64,000 nucleotides of DNA from Perca fluviatilis (taxonomy: Eukaryota > Chordata > Actinopteri > Perciformes > Percidae): NCBI RefSeq assembly GCF_010015445.1, contig NC_053116.1:29598285-29662284 (forward strand). Reading direction: 5' to 3'. Under the pieces are notes generated by a model. The model was not told where the DNA came from. It made no database searches and saw only the letters and a list, made by a program, of their open reading frames with translations. Made by a program: the position numbers and the translations under genes. How positions within the stretch are numbered: the stretch's first letter is position 1; every line of letters begins with the position of its first letter. Positions 1-23,756 of the stretch are shown here, in pieces.

Positions 1-835
1 CAATAGTATGCTGATTTTCAGGTTCATACTTGTATTTTGGTATTCTACTTGAACATGTTTACATGCTTTAACGTTCAAAAAACATTATTTTTCTCATACC
101 TTCTGTCTGACTATAGGCCTACACCATCTGTCTAAAACGCTCAATTTTAGCGTTTGTCTCTTTAAGCACCCCTCCTTAAAAAGCCAAGTCTGCTCTGATT
201 GGTCAGCATTTCTGGGTCTTCTGCATCTGCGCCCTCTGCACCTCTGCACCTCTGCACCGTCATTGCAGCTGGGGAATGACGGCACTGTAGCGGCACTTTT
301 TACCTGTATAGTATAGTTGTGACATCACAACTGTACAGAAGTCCTTACAGCTCGTTTCTGAATACAGGCTGTGTGCAATCTCTGTGGATTGAGCTTTTTG
401 ATACTATATATAGCACCCTCTACCTGCTTTATAATCACAAAAGACATGGAAATCTCACTTTTTACAATATTGGACCTTTAAACGTGTTTATAGCACAAAA
501 GAGAAAAAAAGGTTGATGAAAACTGGTCCAAACATGTTTATCCACTTCAGAAAACGTATTAAGATTAAATCTCTTTGCAACATATGGGAACTGTGCTTGT
601 AGGATATGTGGTCTTGATTGTCAGAGGTATTATTGTAAGGGGCGGTTTATTTGACATAATGTGGTAGTATGGAAGGCCAGAGAGGACATAAGTTAAAAAA
701 AAAAAAAAAAAAAAAAGCCAGGCAGGTCCAGAAGTAAATAGTTTTCATGCTGACAATAAGTAATTCTTGCTCCCAAATGATTTGATCTGTGCTAATTTGC
801 AGATTCTTAATACAGTGTGAGAGAGTATTTATTAC
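1..835. other. Intron of the PH gene at the window edge
   Basis: No exon is seen here. It holds an A-run of about 22 bases at 695-716 and otherwise unremarkable AT-rich sequence. Short open frames here lack splice context. Confidence 0.5.
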
Positions 836-10588
<9,753 letters not shown>

Positions 10589-11736
10589 GACGGACGAGGA
10601 GTCTGTCTCTCTCTGCCTGTCTCAGCTTCTAGTCCACACACTGAGTACCATCTGCCCAGACAATCATCCCCACTGGGTTTGTGTGTGCGTGTGTGTGTGT
10701 GCGTGCCACACTAAAACCAAAGAGATAACATAAAAACAGGGGCTGGTTGGGTCCAAAAGAGGATATTGTGAGTTGGAGACGAGGAGGGGGGTGGTGCTGT
10801 TAAGCTCTAGTTCCCCCTTTCTGCCAGCATGTAGTTTATATTTCCATAAAGCCACGAGAACGAAAGGTGTTGAAGCTTTTTGAAGAGGAATTGAAGATAA
10901 AAGTGGCAAGAAGTGTTTGTCGAGTTGCAGCGTGGTAGTTGTTCCTTCCTTCCTGTCAGTTGGCTGTCTGCAGAGAACTGAGCAGCTTCCTCAGTTTGTT
11001 TTTTTTAGACTCTGAACTCAAACTGGGAACCTACTGACGCTTCACTATGACAACTAAACAACGGTTCTATTGTCATCCAAAGTTAACCACGTTTAGATAT
11101 AAAAATACAGCTGCGACCGATATTGCACCTCTTCACATTGACAAGTCAGGCTCTCTGATGCTCTCAGCCTCCCTGTTGAGAAGCGTGTGGATGAAGCAAG
11201 CATCCTGTTGGGAAAGATGGGACTATGCCTGCCTGTGTTTACATGCAAAGAGCTTGAATATGGATAGGCGAGTGAGATAATTACGAGTTATGAAACAGAG
11301 AGGGTAAAGGGCTGCAGTCAAAACAACAAGCCACAACAACTGAAAAGTGGAGCCTTGTGTTGATCTTCCTGGCTAGAATTACAGTAAGATTGTGGGAGGG
11401 TCTGTACACTATCATGTCTGAGTGTTTCTGGCTTTCCACAGGGCAGGAGCTGTTTCTGTGAAGTGACACAACTTGATGTAAGATGACTGATGGATATTAT
11501 TATTTTGGGTTTTGATTACAGTAAACAAGTCTACCAATATTGGAAGAAAAACCTGTATTTAAATGTAAATCAAAGGTGCTCTTTACGACACAAAGCAACC
11601 GTAAAATGAACTTAGTCATCATTATTCAAGTGATGAATAGATTCTTTATTGTCACAGTAAACATTTATTTCTCACATAGTCAAACAGCACCATATGTCAA
11701 AAGCTTTTTAGATACCAGCTGTTTACATATAGTGCA
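10589..11736. other. Intergenic gap between the PH gene and ttll10
   Basis: It contains the presumed 5' UTR and promoter of the PH gene and the 3' UTR of ttll10. No further gene is seen. The short GT tract at 10680-10701 lies in the upstream region of the PH gene. Confidence 0.5.
11645..11669 (-). terminator. Candidate polyadenylation signals of ttll10
   Basis: Two AATAAA hexamers on the minus strand (11650-11645 and 11669-11664) lie 68 and 87 bases past the ttll10 stop codon. They are the first such signals downstream. Confidence 0.55.
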
Positions 11737-12398
11737 TCACAGTTCCTCTTTCATGTTATAAACGTAGCTGTTTGTGTCCTCTCTGAGCTCTTCTTCACAT
11801 TTGTTCCCACACACAGGAAGTTCATCATGAGGAGGGAATGGTGTCTTTGTCTCTGGAGATCCATCGACGGAGATCCCTGGCGACGACAGCGACATGATGA
11901 TCCTCGTCTTCTGCTGAGCCTTAGAGTGCTTTACGTCATCCGCAGCTTTCAAATGATGATGAAAAGTACATTTGCTCAGCTGGAGTTCAACCCGAGACCT
12001 GGGGTTCTTATTCCTTACAGTCTGCTTGCTGCTGCTGTGTAAATATGAAGGTCTCTGCAATGACGGAGAGCTTTGATGGAGAGGTGAGGCGGCGGTGGAG
12101 GTGGTGGGACACTGGCCAGACCTTGAACTACCCCTTCCTTCAACGCTCGCTGACACACTGACATTATCAGGGGTTGATGTGTGCACAATTTGGCCCTCTG
12201 TCCCTGACTTACATCTTCTTGGTTCTGTCTGTTTGGTGCCTTTTTGGTTCAATTCACCATTTGTGTTGCTCTTGCTGCAGGCCAGCACTGAATCAGGAGG
12301 GAAAACTCCATTGTAAAGCAGCACAAAGTCCCTCTGACTGGCCAAAGGAAGAATCTTCTGCTTGAGACGACACTTGTTGAAGATCTCCAGAGATAAAT
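11737..12398 (-). CDS. ttll10: ttll10 last exon: end of TTL core and long C-terminal tail
   Basis: The acceptor at GCTGTAG opens DLSLEIFNKCRLKQKILPLA then SQRDFVLLYNG, which closes the conserved core. About 190 further residues are low-complexity, Ser/Thr/Pro-rich with charged patches, and end NMKEEL-stop at 11739-11737. Confidence 0.92.
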
Positions 12399-15300
12399 CT
12401 ACAGCATGAAGAAGTGACAGCAGATAAAAACATGTTGGGTGGTATCACACATCAGCCTGTTGAGCAAACTAGTCAGTCAGTTGTCTTTTAAATAACTCGA
12501 AATCCATTCATCTGATATAGTTCACACTTGGCTAGTGTGGTTTCGACACGCAACACGGTCAGAATAATGAACTGAAACTTTTCTTTTTTTTTAGCGACTA
12601 TATTGACTGTGGATCACTTTTTGCTGCTACCAATGTTGCATGATTGCAGGATATACCAACCAAACTTTTCTTCACTTTCCAGGAGTCAACGAGCACGGGC
12701 GGATAGCCTACAGGAACAGCGAAGTCAAGCCACTAAGCCTGTTTGGAAATTAATAGCTCTGCTGAAGTGTTAAATTTGTTACGATAATAATGACCACCAA
12801 AACCCAGCCCTATTCCTATGTGAAATTAGTTTGACTAAAATGACAAAATTATTGGTACTGGTGGAGCTAGATTAACTGAAAGGTTCTATATAATAATTGT
12901 AGGGCCCATGCAAACAGCGCCTTGCTTTACTTTTCACTATTTCTTTAACTGGGAATGTTGGTATTGGCAGTGGTAGAAGAAGTACTCAAAAGTTTTTTTC
13001 TGAAGTAAAACTATTATTAGTAAAACTATCAATACTGCACAGTACAGGTCCTGCATTCAAATGTTTCTTCAAGTGAAAAGAGAGGCATTATATCAGCACA
13101 AATTTGCTAATTTACTTAACATCTGTTCAAGCTTTCAACTCTAACTAATATAATGCTGGATAGTTTAATGAATAATAATGCCTCTTATTTTAATTGTGTT
13201 ATTTTATATGTAAATATTGAATCTCCAACATTACTGTTGGTAAATGAAGTAGTATAATGTTTTCCTGTGAAGTAGAAGTACACAGTAAGTCAGTAGTATA
13301 CAGTTGTAAACAGTTGGGTTGCATATAAAGTGCTGTGAGGGCCTTCTGTAAGCTATTTTAGGGAACAATGGTTCTGGAGAATGTTGCAAGCAGAAATGCA
13401 GGAGGCCAAGCAATCTGCCAGTTCCAAACAGGCACATTTTAAACAGCACTGCACTAGTGTTTCATAAAGGGAACTATGATGCAGTGAAATTTAGTTAGTT
13501 AGTTACTTAATTAGTTTGAGCATGGTGTTAACTTTCCACTTTAAACATCTACTGAACCTGAAAAAGAAAAAGCAGTGATCAGCTGTGATAATGTGAGCTC
13601 ACCCAGTGCTTCCACAACAGTCCTGGGTATCACCTCCTTCAGCACTTCACAGTTGGTATGAAGAGCTGGATTACAGTTCATCTCCAACAGCCACACCTTA
13701 GGAGCACACAACGACATGGTTAGTCCAAAAACATGCACATTAACACACAAACACTGACTGCCACTCAGATACTAAGCGACGTCTAACCCACCTTGAAGTC
13801 CTCGTCAACCATGAAGTCGCAGCCAATCAAGTCAAAGAAGCCCAGTCGGCAGTCAAACTTGGATTTGACTGCTAAGAAACACTGCGTCAGGATCTGCTGC
13901 ATGTGCTTCTGATGCATGGAAAGGGAAAATAACCTGTTGGTCAAATTAGGCTTCTGAGTGATACACAATATAGCACATCCTCCAGCAGACATTTTGAATG
14001 TCTGCAGCTCTTAACAACTCTATTTGAGAACGTGTGGTTGCATTTCTTCGATGATTTATTTTTCTGCTCTTTTTAAATGACTTGATCGTTACTTTAGTCA
14101 TGATTGGCTTCGTGTTGAAACAATTTAGCTGCATTCATAGATTTTTGGTGGCAGCAGGACAACATTTAAAAAATATTTATGTTCATTTGTAAATTGGTGG
14201 CAAGCATGCACAGCTGACTTTAATTTTTAATGTTAGGTGGGTTCCTTTTACAAGCCCTTAAGTTTTTTTTTCATACCACCATTTTCTTATGTTATTGCAT
14301 ATTTAATTTTTTTCTTTTTCTTTTTATATGCAAAAATAAAGAACTAAAGAAAATATTTGTGATACAATAACAGGTTTGTTTTAAACCAAACACATTGTTG
14401 TTTTGTTTCACTATCACACACTGAAGGTTGGAGGTTTCAATCTAACAGGTCCAACCTGAAAAAGATAAAAATGTGTACATTGTGGCGTTTGTTGTACTAG
14501 AAACAGCACATGTGATATTTCATTTTAGTAATAACATGATGTATCCTCAAACCGGAATGAGGTCACCCAAGCCTAAACGCAATCTCAATTAGCTGCAAGC
14601 GCCAACAACCATCATTATAATGGTAATTGGTCCCAGAGAGCAACAACACACAGCAGCACTCACTGCAAAGGCGCCCAGCACCCAATCCCTGGGCAGACCC
14701 TTGGCAACCCGAAATCTGTCGTTGACGTAGGTGTTGAAGCTCTCCATGGACCACACAGTGTCCTCCTTTAGCTGGCTGTACAGAGGGTTCTTCTTCTGCA
14801 TATACTGGAGACAGACAGCAGGGGGACCAGAGACACATGAAGCAGTCAGCAGTAGCAGAGAGACAGTTAGTGGCACACAGCTAATGCTTGATCTATTCAA
14901 CCTCTCTGGAAGTAATGCAAATGTCTCTCTACTATTATCATAAATGGTTTTGCCATTTTTAATTTGTGTTAATTGGGAGTTCATGTGACAGCTTAAATAG
15001 TTAACATGAAATACTCTCCTGTGAAAGTCAAACCCAGAGTATAAAAATCTGTGATGAGCTGGTGAATGAATGCCTTTAAACTCCAAAAATGAACAGTGAT
15101 TTCAGTCCAGTTCCCAGTTCTTCTTTTTATTTAATGCAGGCATATTGGTAATTGACAGCGTTTGTTGATTGTTCAGTTTTTCAGTGCAAATAATTATCAC
15201 CCAGCAGCTGCAAAGAAGGGGGTAGCTTCCTAAGTTTGATTTGAAAGATATCTACTTGATTTGTGTAACTCAGACTGATGAAGTCTTGTATTAGCTTCAG

Positions 15301-18300
15301 GTACATGTTGCAGTACATTTATAGTATACATGTCAGTATATTTTTCCACAGCTTTCACATTGAACGCTCATTTGAAAGTGATCTTTTTAAGGCCATGTAT
15401 GAACAGTTTAGGAGGAGTGATAACAACAAGCAAAATGGGGTAAATGACTACTGTTTTAAAAGCAGACTTAAAAGTTTTGAACCAAGAAAACTTTGATCTG
15501 CCAGTTAACCCTGGGTATTTGGGCAGTCTGTATGGGGTGTGAGGTGTACCTGATTGGTCAGGTGGGCAGAGAGGTTGTTGGAGCTGGGGTCATAAAGGTC
15601 GCAGGTCAGTCGCACATAACCGTGGCGAAAGAAGACCATGTAAGGTGAAGTGCAAGCAATCAGAAGGTAAGAGCGCACATCAAACTTTTTCCCTCTCAGG
15701 AGCAGTGGACTCTGGATGTAACTGAGGGAAAAAAAAAAAAAGTCAGTTTACATTTGTCAATATGTGACAAAATGTATCATAATATTGATTTATCAATCCA
15801 ATTGTTAGGTATGTTCACCCACTGTTGGACAATGCGAGCCTGAGGCTGCCGGCGGTGCATCTTCCTGGCCTGACGGTCCTCCGTGTGCTTCAGCTTCAGT
15901 CTGAAGGCAGCTACGTCCTCCTGGCTCTTCAGCAGAAAGATCCCTCTGCCCTGGTTCAGACCCGTGGGCTTACAGATCCACATGTGACTCTCATTGTTGC
16001 TCACACCTGGTAACAGTCGTAAACTTACTGTACATCAGGTAAATCAACAAACGTATGACATATAAAGATAGATCTGTCCTGTTCTACTGTGTATTGTTTC
16101 TTTTGTTGCTTTCAGACCTACAGTATGTTAAGGCATTTCTTTCTGTTGTTATTCTGTTATATATTACCTTCTTTATTCTATGAATGCCAATGACTGCTGT
16201 GTCTGAAATCACTCCATATTTGCGGAAAGTACACCATGCATTTTCCACCATTTTATTTGAGTTTATGACGGCTAGTTACTTTGAATGTGAACATTCAGAT
16301 TATATAAATAGATCAGCCCATAAAATATGCTGCATTAAACTACCCAACAGTGTACAGTATAAAGTAGTTCAAAGTAACTTCAACTCAAGCACCTACAACA
16401 TTAAAATGCTGCTTACATGTTGATGCATCAGTAATAATAATCAAACAATTTAATGTAGCACTTTTACCAATCTTATTCTACTGTATAATAGGTACTTTTA
16501 CTTTTGCAGCTATACTTTCGAGTGTGGGATTGTACATGGGGTTTTCTCACTTTGAGGTGTTGCAGCTTTAACTAAGTCTTAATAATTATTCTCCTATTAT
16601 TGTGTTCTGATGTGCTCTCGTCTTCTTTTCCACGAATTCATCTGTCACCCAGAGATTTAACCAGCTGTCTGTGTCTCTCTCCTGTTTACTTTGTGATAAC
16701 CATGTTTGTCATAACGCGCACACGACTTATCATAATGCTGTGTGTCTGTATTACTACAAACAATACAGAAACCATGAGATTCTTTCATCTCCAGTCCTTA
16801 AAATTAATGTTTTTTAGGTGTAATATTAAAAGTATTTTATTTGTCTCAGCCCTGTCCTGTGCTGCAGCCGCTCTACATCCAGATCCTGTTGATTGTTTCT
16901 CCGTGTTTGTGTCTCAGCCCTGCCCTAAGACTCATCTCTATGGCAACAGCATGTTCCCCTGGTGATTTAATCAGGGCCTTATGGGAGGTGAAGTGCATTA
17001 TTTTCCAACATCCTCAACCTCTTGATTAAACAATCACTAAGGCAACTGTTGTCTTAACACTGCCAAGCACAAACTAGTGTCTTTCTTTTCATTATTGGAT
17101 GTATGACAGGTCAAGTTGGATTAATCTTATTTCAAACTGGAGTCTTCCTAATAAACACAAATCTAGTTGAACCAGTGTCATGTTGTTGCATGTAGGCCTA
17201 GTACTACTGTACTATAGGTAAATGTAGGTGCTTGGATATTTTACCCTCCTGCTGGGCAAAGAAAGCCTCCCTCTCTTCACTCACATCCATGCGGAAGGTA
17301 GTGGGAATAAACTCTTCCATTTTCAGCCTCCTGTGAAAAACAACACAACAAGGATGAAGCCCTAATGAATCTCTGTCTTCTCAGCTGTTTCAACTTGCCT
17401 GCATATTGAAAATCAAAACTCCCTGGGAAAGTTCCTTTAGATCACATTATGTTTAAATAACATGTCATGGAGAACCATACCTGTTTTTTTTAAATTAATC
17501 ATACTCTAAATTACTGGATTCTTACATCCAGTGTATCCCTGAGGCCTAACAAACATGTTTAGAGCATTTTTCATGTATTTTGAATACTACATTCTTTCCA
17601 TCCATGTTTGCTAGCTTGCGGTCTTCTTCTCTACCATTGCTGGGGCATTGCTACATTTTTATGGCACTTTACAGCCACCAGCTGTCAGTTCATGGAATAG
17701 TATGAAACCTTTAACAAGAACGTGTACCGATGTGAGCATGTACATATTTGCCCTATATGTGTGCATGACATCCACACATGCACCCACTTGTAAAAACATA
17801 GTACAATGAGTGGTACAGGCGGTTACTATTAGATTGTACTGTATGGTTAAATGGTTTGTCTGAACTTTGTACAACTTATTCCGTAAAAGGAATTCTTTGA
17901 TATTTAAGACTTATTTCTCTTTCACGTGTTGATTAAAAGAATCGGGTTTGTTAAACGTGTTTCACTGTATTCATTTACTATCAATAATTAACCACTGAAA
18001 TAGTTTATATAACTGACACACATCATGCTCAATTCAAGGCTTGCGAGATAGGAGGCCTGCTTTCTGATGATGCCATTTGGCTGTGTTTATTAAACAGTGT
18101 CGCAGTCTGATATGTCTTTCAATCAGTATTTGCAGAGCTGGGCCTCTATTGAACCTTCATGATGGCACCAAATTGTTGCCAGGAGGTTTGAGACACAAAA
18201 ATACATACATCGGTAAAGGAAAACACTAGCTGTCTGCTTTTAATACAAACTACCTCAATCCTCGACCGTGGTGGACTTTGCTGCTGACTCGCTCATATTC

Positions 18301-19635
18301 CCGCAGACTGCTGAGAAGGCCGATCTTAGTGGTGAGCACCTTGTTGTTGGGAATCTGGTACACTAACTGTTCACCTGGGAAAAACACATGATTTAAGTTT
18401 TCTTTGTGTGAATGGAAGGCAATACAACCTTTTCCTACTAAAAGCAAAATGAGAACAGAAATGAAACATTTATATTTTGAAATACATATTTCCAATTTTC
18501 CAATTTTCTATGTCATTTTCCTAGGACAGGTTACATTGTTATATGTTTTTACAGTTTATAGTAAGATACAGCATTCAGATTATGTCTTGTAAATGAATAT
18601 AGTATTGGACCTGCTCTGAAGTTACAGTAGTTGGCTGGTGATTTGGTCTCACACCACTTGAGTTTGAAATCCTCCCGCTGCTTATTGTAAATCCTCTTCC
18701 ATCCTCTGCTCTCACAGTAACCGCTCACTCTAAAGGAAAAGTCCCAAAGGAAATCAATCACACTTCTGCTTTAATCACATAAAAAATCCAGAGGTCAGGG
18801 GTCACATGTAATCCCTAATAAGGGGCCCATAACAGAATATACAGCAGGAGAATAATCTTTTCTACTAGGATGAAAGCAAATCTTTCCTTAGAAGTCATCA
18901 CTTTTCTTAAGCTTTTTATTTTAAAATTAAACAACTTCACTTACAATGTGATCAATTTTTTTTTAAATACCTACAATCCAACACATTATTGATACCCCTC
19001 ATGTCCTTTATTTCATATTTCTCTACTTACATTTCAGCCCCATTGGCTCCTCCAAAGAAGTAGAAAGGCCCAGGTCCCCGGGGCTCCTCTACCTGCCGCT
19101 GCCTGTTCCTATCTGGGCAGGAGCAGGTCGACAAGCCCCTGGGGGCGGACTTTCGGAGGAATTGCTCCACCAGGCCCGCACCTGCTAATTTTACATACAC
19201 ACAGAAATCATACAAGCACACTGTCACATAAGCTCTGTCACATGCATGTAAATTGTTTTGATTAACTGTATTTTGTTATGCTGCAATAAAGGATAAACAT
19301 ACTGGAAAAAAATAACATTTGACATCCCACTTTCCCCTCCACACACCTGACCCTCTATCCTGGCTTTCCTGCTTGACAGTCAAGTGGGGAAACCTGTCTC
19401 TCTTTTTCTGTGTCTCCACCCTCTGGACCTGCTCCAGTCCACCTTCTGATGTCACTTCCCGCATGCCACTATGGTCAGGTGATGAAGGCTGTTCTCCTGG
19501 CTCCTCCTGCCTCAGTTTTCCTACAGGCTGGTTGTCCACACAGGGAACCTCCACTTCCTTCTTCACCACTTCTGCCCCTTGTTGCTCCTCTGCCTGGCCT
19601 TCACTGTAGGACTCCACCCAGAACTCAGATGACAT
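11737..19635 (-). CDS. ttll10: Tubulin tyrosine ligase-like protein 10 (protein polyglycylase)
   Basis: Eleven exons join in frame at GT/AG sites: 19635-19347, 19184-19031, 18729-18611, 18374-18254, 17330-17245, 16006-15823, 15721-15550, 14804-14664, 13908-13792, 13696-13603 and 12398-11737. The result is 712 residues; human TTLL10 has 673. The TTL/ATP-grasp core begins near residue 140 (FYFFGGANGA). It includes the ATP-binding lysine in WICKP (K269), LNQGRGIFLL, KFDVRSYLLIACT (330-342), and the metal-binding set D453, E466 and N468 in GCDFMVD and LLEMNCNP, with the D-E spacing of 13 seen in TTL. Residues about 520-712 are a Ser/Thr-rich tail without a visible domain. The family adds or elongates glycine side chains on tubulin and other proteins, notably in cilia. 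Human TTLL10 is reported inactive; nothing in this copy looks disabled. The first in-frame ATG after the exon's acceptor is used as start, but exon(s) upstream may be coding. Confidence 0.93.
13603..13696 (-). CDS. ttll10: ttll10 exon: catalytic Glu and Asn
   Basis: It encodes VWLLEMNCNPALHTNCEVLK then EVIPRTVVEAL. E466 and N468 complete the metal site. The segment is almost identical to the human protein. Confidence 0.94.
13792..13908 (-). CDS. ttll10: ttll10 exon: catalytic Asp
   Basis: It encodes KHMQQILTQCFLAVKSKFDC then RLGFFDLIGCDFMVDEDFK. The aspartate in GCDFMVD (residue 453) is the first metal ligand of the ATP-grasp site. Confidence 0.94.
14664..14804 (-). CDS. ttll10: ttll10 exon: KEDTVWSMESFNTY
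   Basis: A phase 0-0 exon of 47 codons (YMQKKNPLYSQLKEDTVWSM then ESFNTYVND). It matches FMQKKSPLYMLLKEHTVWSM in human TTLL10. Donor GTGAGT. Confidence 0.93.
15550..15721 (-). CDS. ttll10: ttll10 exon: KFDVRSYLL motif
   Basis: It encodes YIQSPLLLRGKKFDVRSYLL, then IACTSPYMVFFRHGYVRL and DLYDPSSNN. This is the central-domain signature of TTL enzymes. Acceptor TCCCTCAG, donor GTACAC. Confidence 0.94.
15823..16006 (-). CDS. ttll10: ttll10 exon: ATP-binding WICKP
   Basis: It encodes NNESHMWICKPTGLNQGRGI then FLLKSQEDVAAF. The lysine of WICKP is the family's ATP-contacting residue and the glycine-rich stretch follows. The exon ends QARIVQ plus two bases of a histidine codon at donor GTGGGT. Confidence 0.94.
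17245..17330 (-). CDS. ttll10: ttll10 exon: MEEFIPTTFRMD
   Basis: An 86-nt exon encoding RLKMEEFIPTTFRMDVSEER then EAFFAQQE. It matches MEEFFPETYRLDLKHEREAF in the human protein. Acceptor TTTTCACAG, donor GTAAAA. Confidence 0.92.
17540..17790. repeat. Diverged interspersed repeat (sister of 63135-63340)
   Basis: It shares GAGGCCTAACAAAC, GGTCTTCTTCTCTACCATTGC and CATGGAATAGT, in the same order, with the right end of the window. It lies in the ttll10 intron between the exons at 18254 and 17330. Confidence 0.55.
18254..18374 (-). CDS. ttll10: ttll10 exon: PNNK..TTKIGLL motif
   Basis: It encodes EQLVYQIPNNKVLTTKIGLL then SSLREYERVSSK. PNNK.LTTKIGLL is a signature of TTLL10 and its polyglycylase relatives. 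Acceptor TTCCCAG, donor GTAGTT. Confidence 0.93.
18611..18729 (-). CDS. ttll10: ttll10 exon: N-domain segment
   Basis: It encodes VSGYCESRGWKRIYNKQRED then FKLKWCETKSPANYCNFRA. The human counterpart is SSYCKSKGWQRIHDSRRDDY with TLKWCEVKS. Acceptor CTTTAG, donor GTCCAA. Confidence 0.92.
19031..19184 (-). CDS. ttll10: ttll10 exon: entry to the TTL domain
   Basis: It encodes GAGLVEQFLRKSAPRG and ends PFYFFGGANGAE, which matches PFFYIGGTNGAS of human TTLL10. Phase 1 in, phase 2 out, donor GTAAGT. Confidence 0.9.
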
Positions 19636-19725
19636 GACCTTGTGCTGGTGCAGATCGCTGGTGATGACTAAAAATGTTCCAAAATGGGAGGGCAGGTGGA
19701 CCCTTTTCTGCTGTGCAGTGACACC
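19347..19725 (-). CDS. ttll10: ttll10 first annotated coding exon, with 5' extension to its acceptor
   Basis: The acceptor CATTTCTGACTAG lies just beyond 19725. The frame is open from there through the ATG at 19635-19633 (MSSEFWVESYSEG) to the donor after SQDRGS. The segment 19636-19725 reads GVTAQQKRVHL...LVITSDLHQHKV and may be coding or 5' UTR. The encoded N-terminus is acidic and Glu/Gln-rich, probably disordered. Confidence 0.8.
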
Positions 19726-19974
19726 CTAGTCAGAAATGGAGACCAGGAATGAGATGTTTTTTTTTTTTTTATTGTGAGTCAGAGCGCTGAAGATTTGGTG
19801 TATTTGGTGTATTTGGAAGATGAAAGGAAAAGAAGAAGAGAACCAGATTGGCCTTCATTAATAGTAATGTACTGTACTGTATGGTCACATGATATTATTT
19901 TCATTAGCCACACTAACATCATGGCTCTAGGGTTGGCTATGTCAGTCTGTTGGTTGGTCGGTCCACCACTTTGG

Positions 19975-20300
19975 TTCCAACAAAGAAGTATCTCAACAAC
20001 TATTGGATGGGTTGAAATGCCATGAAATGTTTTAGAGGCATTCATGGTGACCCCGTGATCTTTTGTCTAACTCCACCAGTTCAAACTTTGCACTTGACCA
20101 TCACTTTGGTCCATAGATATTTATAGTTCTCAGAATGGTGGTCCCTCTCCTCTAGCAACACCATCAGACTCGAATGTCAAACTCTCACAATCTAAATCTG
20201 CTATGAAATTTGCACCTTCATGGTCACATTGTAATTTAATGACCCTATTACCTTTCGTCTGGCACCACCATCGCAACAAACCTTAAATGTTAAGGCTCAC
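19975..20300. repeat. Teleost interspersed repeat fragment
   Basis: It contains TATCTCAACAACTATTGGATG, CATTCATGGTGACCCC and CTCCTCTAGCAACACCATCA. These are typical of a very common fish repeat often found in introns. Non-coding. Confidence 0.55.
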
Positions 20301-20539
20301 TACTAATAAAAGTCTCAATAATAGTTTTGTTTGGTTTACAGTAATGAACATTTCATCTTCTAAGGGTTAAGACTTTTAGCCTTGTTTTTGTCTGTAGTTG
20401 AAAATGCAATATCACATTTGGCAAACCTGACAAAATAAAGTGTAAAGAAAATGTGCTATCTCGAAATAAATGTGGTATTTTGTATTAGAAGACAGGAGCT
20501 AACCTTATTGTAGTTACAGTTAGAAGCAAAAGGGGTTAC

Positions 20540-20655
20540 CTGCGACTCCTCAGACACAAGGAAAGCCAGACTCCATGAAAACCTACTCAGCCTGTTCTTC
20601 TGCCATGTGCGCTCAACCTTGTAGTCCAACGGCAAGACCCAGACACACAACAAAC
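20540..20655 (-). other. Candidate upstream exon of ttll10
   Basis: A strong donor (GAGTCGCAG/GTAACC) ends an open frame (LDYKVERTWQKNRLSRFSWS, then LVSEESQ). It joins in phase 0 to GVTAQQKRVHLPSHFGTFLV in the extended exon at 19725. No ATG is in frame before an upstream stop, so the exon would need another exon 5' or an acceptor near 20657. It may instead be 5' UTR. Confidence 0.4.
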
Positions 20656-20699
20656 CTGCACACTGAAGTTAGTTGGCAGTTAAGCCAACTGAAATCAGC

Positions 20700-22801
<2,102 letters not shown>

Positions 22802-23545
22802 TCAAGGCGGTTGCACCATAAAGTGTGTGTCTTTGGAGACTCGCCCATTCCCATGTCATCTCAACTGCCTCCTGTACCAGGACGTGCTCAGCAATTACAG
22901 GGATGCAGCCTGCAGCAATGGTGTCCCTACACAACCCATTATTTGGAGGGATTCTCATTGTCAAGGTGTTACAGTGGAAGTAATGGAGTTAAGTTTCAAT
23001 GTAAAGAAAGGCTTGTCTCAATAGGGTCTTTCTCTCTCCTGCTATTCATGATTTCCTTACAGAGTTACACCGAGAAAGCAGAGGGGGCAGTATTAGTGGG
23101 GGGCGACATTTTGTTCCCAGGGTCTGTATTCGCTCATTCCCACTGCTAACAAATGCAAGATGGAGACACAAAGACATCAAATTTCACCAAGAGTGACTTT
23201 ATCATGGAAAATGTACAAATAATATGCAAATTTCTGTCCCCAGATAAACAGTTGTTTCGAGACAGATATGTAAAAATTTTTAATGAAATACATGTGGTGT
23301 CTTTATTGCCTTTATAAGTCTGTTAGTCAGGTGTGTATGCTTATTACTCCATAATGAGGTGTCTGTTTTGCTTGACTACGTCCACAGGCTTCAAATCTGA
23401 CTACTGTTGTGGGTTTACAGTTGTGACAATTTTAGATTCACTTTTGCAGTGATTAGTCATCAAAAAATTGCTACCAAGTAGCTTAACATTGGGAGAAGAT
23501 GTGGTTTATGTGGTATACATAATATAAACCTCACTGATATGGCTC

Positions 23546-23756
23546 TTAAGCCTTGTGTTGACTTAGAGTCACAGTGACCCATTTAAAATTTTTGTTTTAT
23601 ATCAGAAAATATGGGACGTAGAAATAAGCGCTGAAAATGTGTAAAAGAAAAAAGTAACAATTTAAAACGTTGGAAAAAGCAAAAACAAACGGCGTCAAAA
23701 ACATTGGAAAAAAAGTGTTTTTTTCAAGGTTGACGGGAAGACAACACAAGGGTTAA
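23546..23756. mobile_element. Miniature TTAA-flanked element
   Basis: The ends TTAAGCCTTGTGTTG and, inverted, TTAACCCTTGTGTTG sit on TTAA. TTAA flanks suggest a piggyBac-type non-autonomous element. It is 211 bp with no coding capacity. Confidence 0.6.
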
